Origin: Victivallaceae bacterium | GTDB taxonomy: Bacteria > Verrucomicrobiota > Lentisphaeria > Victivallales > Victivallaceae | Direction: 5' to 3' | Length of the DNA stretch: 39,469 bases | NCBI GenBank assembly: GCA_021647315.1 | Contig: JAKIUY010000028.1 | Coordinates: forward strand, 1 to 39,469 | Shown: positions 25,845 through 33,990 of the stretch, in pieces | How positions within the stretch are numbered: position 1 is the stretch's first letter | How the letters are laid out: each line of letters starts with the position of its first letter | The notes under the pieces: model-generated | Database searches by the model: none | What the model was told of the DNA's origin: nothing | The model's input: the letters and a program-made list of their open reading frames with translations, nothing else | Program-made: the position numbers and the translations under genes

Positions 25845-28676
25845 TTATTTCTTCCTGATGAGTTTGACCCCGGTCGCCCACTCCACAAACCCTCTGGCAA
25901 TCACTTTGTTGATGCCCTGCAATGCCGCATCCTTGTCCTCCTTTTTATCACTCAGGAGATTTATCGTGCCATCAAAGACCACTTTCCCATGTTCATATTC
26001 TCCCGCGATAATAACCGCCTCACCATCTTTATCTCTGACAAGCACAACTCCGTCCTTACCCTGAACCGGCATGATGTGGTCATAGTACATGTGGTTTATC
26101 TGTTCGCCTTGCTTTAACCCCGGCAGCAATGCATGGGGTTTTACCACACGCAACTTCTTGCCGACTTTGCTACCTTTGCTTTTGGGGCTGATCTGTGGGA
26201 ATGGAGTGCTGTTGCCGAAAACTGAACGACCACCGCGTCCGCAGAGGTCGTGCTGGAACAATACTGCACCACCACCTTCCTTGACATAGCGTACCAAATT
26301 AACTTTAGCCTCCTGTTCACTAATTTTGCTGGTCTGCAGCATGAATACACAGTCAAAGCGATCCAGAACGTTCAAAGCCAGTGACCCAATAAGCTTAGCC
26401 TTGACATTACTAAAGCCGTCAAAAAATGCTTTGGTACTTTTCGCTCCAACACCCTTAAATATGCCAACCATCAGGTACTTGCCCGGCATACGGGGAGACA
26501 AAGCTAGCGTTGCACTCTTTAGGCTGTCTCTCAGACTAGCCTCGATCTTATTGACTGATGGCATGATGTCACCCAACGGTTTATTCCTCCTGGAGACTAT
26601 ATACATATCCGGCTCGGAGGCAGTTGCCGCGGCAATTTTATCCGCCTCAGCTCTGGCATGTTCATAGTCAGCTAGCCCCTGTTTTAATACTTGCTTTGCT
26701 TTATTGAACCGACTTTCACGCTGAAGTTCCAGTGCTTTTTTTACCGCATATTTGGCTATGGCACAGGCATGCCAGTAAGGTGCACGGCGGAAATAGTGAA
26801 TGAAAATCCTGCGCTGATAAGCGCCCAGAGTGTCAATATATTTGTAAGCTTCAGCAAGTGCCTCCATTGCCTTTGCCGTTGCCTTGACCTGTTTTGCCAT
26901 ACGGTCGGAAGAATCAACAAGTCGTCCTTTCATTTTTTTTATCTGCTTAGATAAATCTGTTTTGCGTCTGGTTGGATCTGCATCCGCTTCCGTATCAAAA
27001 AGTAATCGGTTGAGACGGTTGAAAAGTCTATCCGCATTGCCTAATATATACCGGTGCTGAATGCCACTCTGATATAAAGGAGTTATTCTGTCTCCTACCT
27101 CCTTGCCGAAAAAGGCCCGGCAGGCTCGTGGCAACCAGTCGTTTATAATCTCTTCAGGCTCTGAATCGCTGTGGTCGCGATCAGGGTTATAGAGAATATA
27201 TTTTCCTTTTATCTCTGCGCTGCCAGGCGCATTGACGTTCCAGGAATACTCGTTAAAGCACAGATAATTCATCCAGCTGGTATAGGGTAAACTCCATGAA
27301 AGATAGGAGATATCCTCAGGATTGCCCAGATAGCTTGTTTTGATAAATCTTGAAAAAGTTGGGAAAAAACCGATTGGAACGAGACAAAATTGATAGATAG
27401 CAATCGGACGATCTTTAAAACAGCTGTTAAATACCTTCATGCCATGTCTCAGATAGGTCCAGGATAATGGTCTAATATCTGTGGGTAGTGTTTTGTTCAA
27501 CTGCTTCCAGTAATCAATACTCACTGCACGACCGGTTCTATCACTGACTCCCTGGCTCTTCCAGAACTCCGGGTTCCCGTAAATTGCACTGTAAGGATAC
27601 TGGCAGATGCTTATTATCGCCTCCGGTTCTTTATCTTTTATGGCTTTATACCACATATTATATATCTTCGACATTGGTTTCCAACGCTCATTGTCCTTCC
27701 ACATCTTTTTGGCTGTCGGACTGCGATCATTCCAGTGGGAAGGATTTTTGATCCCGCCACCATCAACGGGATGGAGAAACAGCATCTTGAAGTTATGCTC
27801 ACGGAAAAACTCAGCGGAACGTGCAATGTATTTGGCATGCAGATCGAAACGGTAGTATGAATAGAGATCACTATAATTATAAATTCCATCCCAGCTCTTG
27901 GGATCTATCTTGTCATAACTCGGGGTACCAACTTTGGTATGGCAGAACATAGACGGGTAGACACCCCGTTCGACAGCATAACGGTTCACCATCTTAATCG
28001 CCTTGCGTTGCACAGGATTTACACTGCGAATATCCCCATGATTTTTAAACATGTAATCTAGAATATTGATTTTAAACCGCATCATTAAATCGATGCCTTC
28101 AGTAGTTCCGGCTTCGTATTTCTTCCCAGCACGAACTGCGCAACGATAGCGGTAATCGGGTTTATCATCAACATCGGCAGAGGTGATGTAAATATTGCCC
28201 GTTTTGTCTTGCTCCATCATCTGGCGCAATGTCATTGCGCCGTATAATGTACCGACATTGTCGCTGCCGATGATAACGATACGGTCTTTCAATGTACGGA
28301 TGAGATAGCCCTGTGGGCCGGGATCAGTTCGAGTGATTTTCAGAGACAACTCTCTTTTGAGCTCGCCTGCAGTTTTATCCATTACCGGAAGCAGATAGAT
28401 TCCGGATTGCGACCCATTGTCAACCGACATAATCCGTCCCGGCCGTCCACCAAGTTCTCTAATTCGTAACGCCAGCTCTTCAGCCGCGATTTCGCACTGA
28501 CGATTGCCTTTTACGATGAAAATAGGTTGCCCTGAAACCATAAATGTTCCGCCGGTCGCCTTGTACTGTTTCGGCATGGGAACAAGGTCAGGCATGGAAA
28601 AACTTTTATGGCTAAACAGGCAGATGGTGGCTAAAGTTAAGACTAGCGTGACTAGTCTTTTTATTTTATTCATCAT
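25845..28676 (-). CDS. Large secreted hexosaminidase-like protein (GH20b plus barrel) with C-terminal GATase-like domain
   Basis: 943-residue exported protein, first gene of its block. Signal peptide of about 27 residues; GH20b-type domain about 28-165 (LVPMPKQYKATGGTF, QGYLIRTLKDRIVIIGSDNVGTLYGAMTLRQ); barrel-like domain about 175-530; a helical segment with basic coiled-coil-like sequence (about 570-720); and a C-terminal domain with DRFDCVFML, YVKEGGGAVLFQHDL and a repeated hydrophobic pattern like class I amidotransferase or ThuA folds (about 735-935). GH20b domains occur in GH20, GH84 and GH67 enzymes. No GH20 Asp-Glu pair is visible; Asp305 in LHPVDGGG is one candidate acid. The ATG at 28673 may be the true start, since AAGGA is too close to the first ATG. 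Confidence 0.72.
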   Translation of the reverse strand: MMNKIKRLVTLVLTLATICLFSHKSFSMPDLVPMPKQYKATGGTFMVSGQPIFIVKGNRQCEIAAEELALRIRELGGRPGRIMSVDNGSQSGIYLLPVMDKTAGELKRELSLKITRTDPGPQGYLIRTLKDRIVIIGSDNVGTLYGAMTLRQMMEQDKTGNIYITSADVDDKPDYRYRCAVRAGKKYEAGTTEGIDLMMRFKINILDYMFKNHGDIRSVNPVQRKAIKMVNRYAVERGVYPSMFCHTKVGTPSYDKIDPKSWDGIYNYSDLYSYYRFDLHAKYIARSAEFFREHNFKMLFLHPVDGGGIKNPSHWNDRSPTAKKMWKDNERWKPMSKIYNMWYKAIKDKEPEAIISICQYPYSAIYGNPEFWKSQGVSDRTGRAVSIDYWKQLNKTLPTDIRPLSWTYLRHGMKVFNSCFKDRPIAIYQFCLVPIGFFPTFSRFIKTSYLGNPEDISYLSWSLPYTSWMNYLCFNEYSWNVNAPGSAEIKGKYILYNPDRDHSDSEPEEIINDWLPRACRAFFGKEVGDRITPLYQSGIQHRYILGNADRLFNRLNRLLFDTEADADPTRRKTDLSKQIKKMKGRLVDSSDRMAKQVKATAKAMEALAEAYKYIDTLGAYQRRIFIHYFRRAPYWHACAIAKYAVKKALELQRESRFNKAKQVLKQGLADYEHARAEADKIAAATASEPDMYIVSRRNKPLGDIMPSVNKIEASLRDSLKSATLALSPRMPGKYLMVGIFKGVGAKSTKAFFDGFSNVKAKLIGSLALNVLDRFDCVFMLQTSKISEQEAKVNLVRYVKEGGGAVLFQHDLCGRGGRSVFGNSTPFPQISPKSKGSKVGKKLRVVKPHALLPGLKQGEQINHMYYDHIMPVQGKDGVVLVRDKDGEAVIIAGEYEHGKVVFDGTINLLSDKKEDKDAALQGINKVIARGFVEWATGVKLIRKK

Positions 28677-28762
28677 ATTCCTTATCTCTTTTTTATGGTT
28701 GATTGCTAATTGTCAAAAAATAATTTTATCACTAATGTTCAGTTCTCATAATATTCTATAAC
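28677..28762. other. Proximal leader of the 943-aa gene
   Basis: Non-coding. Contains the Shine-Dalgarno AAGGA for the 25845-28676 gene and otherwise AT-rich DNA. With repeat D and the promoter it fills the gap of 424 bp to the gene at 29101. Confidence 0.6.
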
Positions 28763-28841
28763 TAGATGCTGCTCGTAAAGGGTGTGCGATTGCAAGTTTT
28801 TGTCGGAGTTCACAGCTTTAGCGTGTTTTTTGCATGAGTGC
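28763..28841. repeat. Structured repeat D, half-copy of repeat C in an operon leader
   Basis: Reads TAGATGCTGCTCGTAAAG then GGTGTGCGATTGC (identical to C), then the GTCGGAGTTCACAG arm and AGCGTGT, i.e. the left half of repeat C with a few substitutions and one indel. The matching right arms are absent, so the hairpin cannot form here. It lies between the promoter at 28882-28910 and the 943-aa gene, therefore inside the predicted 5' leader. Confidence 0.85.
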
Positions 28842-28868
28842 TAATTAGTATTTTTAGTTCTTAATATT

Positions 28869-28910
28869 AAAGATACCATCAATTATACCATATACCGTCC
28901 TATAAGTCAA
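28869..28910 (-). promoter_or_regulatory. Near-duplicate promoter/operator of the 943-aa operon
   Basis: Minus strand TTGACT (28905-28910), 17-bp spacer, TATAAT (28882-28887). ATACC repeats lie at 28873, 28885 and 28892 with the same spacing as in the regulator promoter. Bases 28869-28902 equal 19781-19814 with one mismatch, while the flanking DNA differs. The predicted leader is about 200 nt. Confidence 0.87.
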
Positions 28911-29100
28911 TAACCACTTGTAAAAAAAACTGAAAAATATTTTCCCTGTTTGTAGAATAAGCGGAAAGCACTAAAATAGGCCATGCGTCAATATGAAAAG
29001 TAGCAAAATCCGTAGGGATGGTCGGATAGATAGCCCTGCGTTTTTTTTAAATATTATTTCTAGTGCCGGATCTTTTTGCCGTTTTCGTAATTAAAAATTA
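28911..29100. other. Distal part of the 28677-29100 gap
   Basis: Follows the end of the GHL6/GH42-like gene (stop at 29101). No gene, no convincing hairpin-plus-T-run terminator; a run of T (29041-29049) is present on the plus strand only, which is the wrong orientation for a minus-strand terminator. Confidence 0.4.
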
Positions 29101-30999
29101 TCAAGTTGTCTGAATAATTTCAACTGTTGCGAATGTATGCAGATTTTCAATATTTAATTCATTATGTTTGAATTCTGCATTATTAAGGCCAAACTCTGTC
29201 GGGGTATGGATTGCCGATAACTTGACTGGTTCCGCAAAAGTAATTTTCAGATTGGCGGGGTTGGTATTGTCATAGTTCAGCAGATAGATAATTAAGGTAC
29301 CGTTCTCTCTTCGGAATAGTTCTGTAGAGACAAAATATCCTCCGGTTATAGTGAACGGCAGTGGTGTCAATGCTTGGACTTTATCTATAAATTCATCGAT
29401 TCCCAGCGGTAACGGCAGGTTTTTATAGTTGCTGTCACGGTCGACATGTTGTAGATCAATTGCCTCTGGTGTAGCTTGAATGCGAACAAATCCTGTATTC
29501 GCCGGAAGAGCTTTGCGGGCCAGAAAATATTCATCGAACTTGCCACTTTCGCCGGTTAACAAAATTGTCCCACCTTGATCCGTGAATTCTCGTAACAGCT
29601 GAAGTTGAGCATCACTGATCAGGCGCACATTCGGAACAACCAGTAATTTCAGACCGTTAAGTGATTCAGGGGTGTCGAATGGCACTAGGCGGAACGGAAT
29701 TTTACCTTTCAGTAATGAGAGCACTGCACCTTGTAATGAGGCAAAACATTTTTCAGCATCGGCTATTTGGGATTCACGGTTGGTGTAAATACCGACGTTT
29801 GCCGCGCATTCAACACCGGTAAATAGATCGCGGTGGTGATGGAGAAATTCTGCCACTATGCCTGTTGCCCGCATAAATTCCGGACGCTGATACAAAGTTT
29901 TATTGCCATCTTTACGCATCCCCCAGGTGGTGCATGGCGTATGACCGCCGAAAGTCAGGGCCTCAAATAATGATAAAGCGCATTCTTCACTTGATTCTGG
30001 CCAGCGGATGCGACCGTCACGATAGAGATGATGTGAAGCAAAAACGCTGAAGTTTGCAACTTGACCATATTTATAGATTAAATATTGACCGCGGATTGTA
30101 TCTTTATAGCGGGTCGGAAACAGAGAATTTTCTGCACAAACAAGATCATGGGTTTCGCCCAGATCGGGTAGATAGACATTAATGCGTGACGCATCCTCGA
30201 CTCGACGGTTAACTGCCGGATTACCACCCAAAATACCATCAGGTTTGATGGAACGTATTCTGTTTTTCAGTATCATCATCATATTTTGCCGCTGCTGCTG
30301 CCGAAACTTGACCATTTCCAGCCAGACGGGATCCGAACCGCGTTGCTGTGGTGGCATGACAATACCACGTAAATCAGGGAACCCAAAAACTCTTTCAGCA
30401 GTTTCAGGATTGAATTTTTCCATTAAATAGTTCTGGAAAAGTTCGCGGCATTTTTCACAATAACATCCTCTGAAGTAATCGTTGTCGAGCCGAATACCAT
30501 CAAGGTCGCAATTATTCAAGCCTAATTCAATGCCCTCCAGATAGTATTGCCTGACCGCTTCATGTGAAAAACAGAGTGCTGGACGGTCATAATCATATTG
30601 GTGCCTAGTGCCGTCAGCCTTAAGTTGCAGGCATTGTTCAGCCCAGGGGTTTTCCCTGAAAAAAAGCTCCTGCTGCACTGAAAAGAACTGAAAATAGCCA
30701 ACAACTCTGAGTCCGGCACGGTGGGCATTGGCAGTCATTTTTCTGGTAAGTTCAACCTCATGCCGTTCGTTCTTCAAGCCGAAACCGTAAAGAAAGTGGA
30801 TTTCAATCAGTTCATAACCGGCATCGGCCATTTGTTGCAGAGCTTCATATTCGTGAGTTTTTTTGTACCATTCTTCCCATGCCGGAGTTGAATGATCAAC
30901 TAATCCCATCACATTAACCCGAGTACGCCGACTGAATTGAGCAGTATAGTGAAATCCCATATTCATCATTCTGGGTTGTGCAAGATAACTGTTACCCAT
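29101..30999 (-). CDS. GHL6/GH42-like glycoside hydrolase with beta-galactosidase-type trimerisation domain
   Basis: 632 residues without a signal peptide, so cytoplasmic. The N-terminal (beta/alpha)8-like domain (about 15-380) has LIEIHFLYGF, AHRAGLRVVGYFQFF and DGIRLDNDYF (167-176), followed by a C-x-C-x-x-C motif (Cys179, 181, 184), a pattern I associate with hypothetical glycosyl hydrolase 6 and alpha-amylase-like family members. Residues about 415-530 look like the class I amidotransferase-like trimerisation domain of GH42 enzymes (LKLLVVPNVRLISDAQLQLL, GGTILLTGESG), followed by a beta-sandwich C-terminus (GTLIIYLLNYDN). The gene starts 2 bp after the stop of the beta-propeller gene and ends its operon. 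Substrate unknown. Confidence 0.8.
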   Translation of the reverse strand: MGNSYLAQPRMMNMGFHYTAQFSRRTRVNVMGLVDHSTPAWEEWYKKTHEYEALQQMADAGYELIEIHFLYGFGLKNERHEVELTRKMTANAHRAGLRVVGYFQFFSVQQELFFRENPWAEQCLQLKADGTRHQYDYDRPALCFSHEAVRQYYLEGIELGLNNCDLDGIRLDNDYFRGCYCEKCRELFQNYLMEKFNPETAERVFGFPDLRGIVMPPQQRGSDPVWLEMVKFRQQQRQNMMMILKNRIRSIKPDGILGGNPAVNRRVEDASRINVYLPDLGETHDLVCAENSLFPTRYKDTIRGQYLIYKYGQVANFSVFASHHLYRDGRIRWPESSEECALSLFEALTFGGHTPCTTWGMRKDGNKTLYQRPEFMRATGIVAEFLHHHRDLFTGVECAANVGIYTNRESQIADAEKCFASLQGAVLSLLKGKIPFRLVPFDTPESLNGLKLLVVPNVRLISDAQLQLLREFTDQGGTILLTGESGKFDEYFLARKALPANTGFVRIQATPEAIDLQHVDRDSNYKNLPLPLGIDEFIDKVQALTPLPFTITGGYFVSTELFRRENGTLIIYLLNYDNTNPANLKITFAEPVKLSAIHTPTEFGLNNAEFKHNELNIENLHTFATVEIIQTT

Positions 31000-31001
31000 A
31001 A

Positions 31002-32162
31002 TTAAAATCCTCTAAGATTGTTTAAGTCCACAATATGTAATGATGGTGAAAACCCATCTGTCTCGCCTAGATATAACTTGCCTTTATGGTAGCATGATGC
31101 ATGAAAATAACAACGTGAATGATTGTCATTCAAACGGCCCATATCGGTAATTTCTCTACTGTCCAACTGAAAGCGGATCAGATGCATGTGCGGATAGTTG
31201 GCTCCTATCCATATATTGCCATCGTCGTCCTCATCCATATTGGTGACGCGTCCACCTTCGCCTAGCGTAGCGATCAACTCAAATTTTTCTTCAGTCCAGT
31301 GGAATTCAAAGAGCAACGCATTGGCTACGGTGCCCATAAATATTCTGCCGTCACGCGTCACAATCCATTCGTCAATCCCCTGGTTACCGGCCACTTTACA
31401 GCCGACATCCGGCAGAATAATATTGTTCAGATAACGTAAACGCATCTCTTCGGGATCAAATTTCAACAGCTTTAATGAACCATCGGCACGGTCAAGCCAG
31501 CCACCGTAACAGGTTCCATCAGGGGTCACAACCATATTGTGCTGGGCGTAGTCTGAAATATGACCGAAATCGGTTAATTTACCAGTGGTAAAATCAATAT
31601 AAAAAAAATGATTATCGGGGATAGTGTGACCAAAACCGCGCTGTCGGTTTGTATCGACTAACATGGACTGGGTGTAGGCAAATTGCGGCAGTTCCGCGAT
31701 AATCTCCGTTGTATCTGCTTCCGGACTGTAGCGAACAATCTTGCCCCCCGGATCACTGGTCATTCTATCCCAGTTCTCCAGATTCGCCAAACAAAAATCG
31801 CTGTATTTCACGTCAGGAAACCCCTGACGTTTTTTACGTTCCAGCATATATTCCGGTAATTCTGTATCAAAATAGTTAGTGGTTACCGGAATGCCGTCCC
31901 AGGTAAAGTGATTACCTTCGCCCATAACCAGTGAACCGTCAGGCAAAGCTCCGAGGGCATTATGAATTTTGGTACAATAACCACGTTCGTTTACCCATGG
32001 GAATACGGGAGGGCACATTTCGATAGTTTCATGTTCGACATCATATACCGCCAGTGCCTGCGCGCCGCCGGTCAGTCCGAGATATATTTTATTACCCAGC
32101 CGTTGCAGTGAAGTTATCGCAATAGACAAACGGTCATTGACAAATATTTCGCGACAGTTCAT
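31002..32162 (-). CDS. Beta-propeller protein, lactonase or SMP-30-like
   Basis: 386 residues without a signal peptide. Repeating blades end in strands such as GSLVMGEGNHFTWDG, GTCYGGWLDRADGSLKLL, GRIFMGTVANALLFEF and GNIWIGANYPHMHLIRF, which indicates a seven- or six-bladed propeller of the SMP-30/lactonase or YVTN class. No catalytic residues can be assigned with certainty. Its neighbours are an S9-type peptidase (16 bp upstream) and a GH42-like enzyme (2 bp downstream). It may hydrolyse sugar lactones or bind substrate. A GGGA Shine-Dalgarno sequence is weak. Confidence 0.7.
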   Translation of the reverse strand: MNCREIFVNDRLSIAITSLQRLGNKIYLGLTGGAQALAVYDVEHETIEMCPPVFPWVNERGYCTKIHNALGALPDGSLVMGEGNHFTWDGIPVTTNYFDTELPEYMLERKKRQGFPDVKYSDFCLANLENWDRMTSDPGGKIVRYSPEADTTEIIAELPQFAYTQSMLVDTNRQRGFGHTIPDNHFFYIDFTTGKLTDFGHISDYAQHNMVVTPDGTCYGGWLDRADGSLKLLKFDPEEMRLRYLNNIILPDVGCKVAGNQGIDEWIVTRDGRIFMGTVANALLFEFHWTEEKFELIATLGEGGRVTNMDEDDDGNIWIGANYPHMHLIRFQLDSREITDMGRLNDNHSRCYFHASCYHKGKLYLGETDGFSPSLHIVDLNNLRGF

Positions 32163-32178
32163 AGTTTATTTCCCATAT

Positions 32179-33990
32179 TTATTTTTCAATTTTATTGCTA
32201 TCTGTAACTCCAGAGGCATGATTCCAGACAACAGGTTTGCCCTTGCACTGCAATGCCAACCATTCGATGGCGGCCGAGTAAAGAATTGTATGACCGCTAT
32301 TGAATATTGTCAAGCGGGTAGTGTTGAATGTTTTCCGGCTCAAAATTTTATATTTGCCAATCTTTGCCGGATGGGTTGCATCATCAGGTATTTCGCTGCC
32401 GACAACAACAGTAAAAGCATTTTTCCCTTCGGTTGCCGGGACGATTTTATCTTTTGCCCCGTGCCAGATATCCAACGGCAGTTTTTCTGCATTTTTCAGC
32501 CAGGTAACAGGCGAACGCCGCACGGCTCGAATGGCGGCTTGTTTATCGGTATCCGGAGCTCCTCCGAGTGCTGATTCAATGTGTCTGTAATAACCACTCT
32601 TTTTCTTTTTGTTGTATGCATGCCACGCCTTAATATCTGAAATCCCGCACCAGGCTGATACTCCAGCCCAGATTTCGGGATGCCGGCCGGCCATGAGCAT
32701 TGCCATAAAACCGCCGCCGGAGGCTCCGCAAAGATAGATGCGATTCGGATCGATATTTGCATGGCTTTTCGCATATTTGACTGCGTCAACAATATCCTGC
32801 ACCGCTTTATCTGAACCCATTGCATCCGGTGTTCGGTTGGGACCGCGGAAGTTTGGAAATATAAATGCCCAACCGCGTTTTGCCGCCTGCTTGTAGTAGG
32901 ATTTACCGGAGCTTTGTCTGTAATTGCCGCTCCAAGTATGCAAGCCGACTAATAAAGGGACGGTATGTTGTTGTTCAACGGGAGCATACCACATGGCTGG
33001 CTGCATTGAATTATCACTTGAACAGGGGTAACTTATTTCATTTAAGCCACTCGGGTTAACTAGTGTCATTGTGCGGATCATCAGTTTTGCCGGATCGTCC
33101 CAGCCTGAACTGACCAGGTAAAGCAGTTTTCTGCCATTCGGGGAAAATATCGGTTCAGAGCCACGGCATATTTTTTTATTCCCTGGATATATTTTCAACT
33201 CTCCGCCAAGACAATATATTATCTGACGGCCGTCCGGTCGCATCGTCCATGAATTAGCCTCGGTTAGGGTTTTCATGGAATCGCTGTTAAGCGTGTAGCG
33301 TCCCAGTATATTATCAGTGGCATGAGCATAGAGTCCGTCAGTGATCAGGCTGACATAGACGGTTTTATTATCAGGCGAGGCAACCGGATTTTGAATAAAC
33401 GGCTGAGTAATGCCTTGTCGTTTATGATCCACCAACATTTTGGCCTGCTTCTCCAGCGTCGCAGACCACAAATCGCCGTTACAGGAAAAATAGATATTTT
33501 GTCCGGCAACTGCAATGCGCTCAAAAGATTGACGTTGCGGAAAATTTGATAATTTTTTTATTTTACCTGATTTCAATTCAATGACACATAAGTTATTCAA
33601 GGTGAAAAAAAGTAATTTTTTACCTGAGGGCATAAATACCGGATTGAAGCCTTCACCTAAAATTTTGCTTTTCCCGGAAGCAACATCAATCAGCGTCAAT
33701 ATTTTTTTTCGACCTTGCTTGCCGGAACAGGCAATGCTTTTGCTGTCCGGACTCCAACTGTAAAAAGTACGTTTGTAAAGCGGGGTGAATAATTTTTTCG
33801 CCTCGTCCAGACCATCGGCACGACGGATAAATATGGAATGCCGTCGCCCAACTTTAACTGCCCAGCTGACCAGTTTGCCATCAGGTGAAAACATTGCTTT
33901 TGAGATATTCCCAGAGGCTATTTTAAGCTCCTTAGCATTGGCACCTAACGCTAACAGATAAATGATACAGATAGAGAATATGCGAATCAT
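32179..33990 (-). CDS. Secreted S9-type alpha/beta hydrolase with N-terminal beta-propeller
   Basis: 603-residue exported hydrolase of the prolyl-oligopeptidase superfamily. A signal peptide of about 19 residues precedes a propeller of about 300 residues (repeats like AMFSPDGKLVSWAV and WSPDSKSIACSG resemble PD40/TolB blades). The catalytic domain has the oxyanion HTWSGNY, the nucleophile Ser424 in CGASGGGFM, Asp514 in WHGAKDKIVP and His567 in NSGHT. Members act as peptidases or as esterases. The start overlaps the stop of the LamG/DUF4091-like gene by 4 bp and has a strong AAGGAGG sequence 10 nt upstream. In a glycan locus an esterase role is as likely as peptidase. Confidence 0.9.
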   Translation of the reverse strand: MIRIFSICIIYLLALGANAKELKIASGNISKAMFSPDGKLVSWAVKVGRRHSIFIRRADGLDEAKKLFTPLYKRTFYSWSPDSKSIACSGKQGRKKILTLIDVASGKSKILGEGFNPVFMPSGKKLLFFTLNNLCVIELKSGKIKKLSNFPQRQSFERIAVAGQNIYFSCNGDLWSATLEKQAKMLVDHKRQGITQPFIQNPVASPDNKTVYVSLITDGLYAHATDNILGRYTLNSDSMKTLTEANSWTMRPDGRQIIYCLGGELKIYPGNKKICRGSEPIFSPNGRKLLYLVSSGWDDPAKLMIRTMTLVNPSGLNEISYPCSSDNSMQPAMWYAPVEQQHTVPLLVGLHTWSGNYRQSSGKSYYKQAAKRGWAFIFPNFRGPNRTPDAMGSDKAVQDIVDAVKYAKSHANIDPNRIYLCGASGGGFMAMLMAGRHPEIWAGVSAWCGISDIKAWHAYNKKKKSGYYRHIESALGGAPDTDKQAAIRAVRRSPVTWLKNAEKLPLDIWHGAKDKIVPATEGKNAFTVVVGSEIPDDATHPAKIGKYKILSRKTFNTTRLTIFNSGHTILYSAAIEWLALQCKGKPVVWNHASGVTDSNKIEK

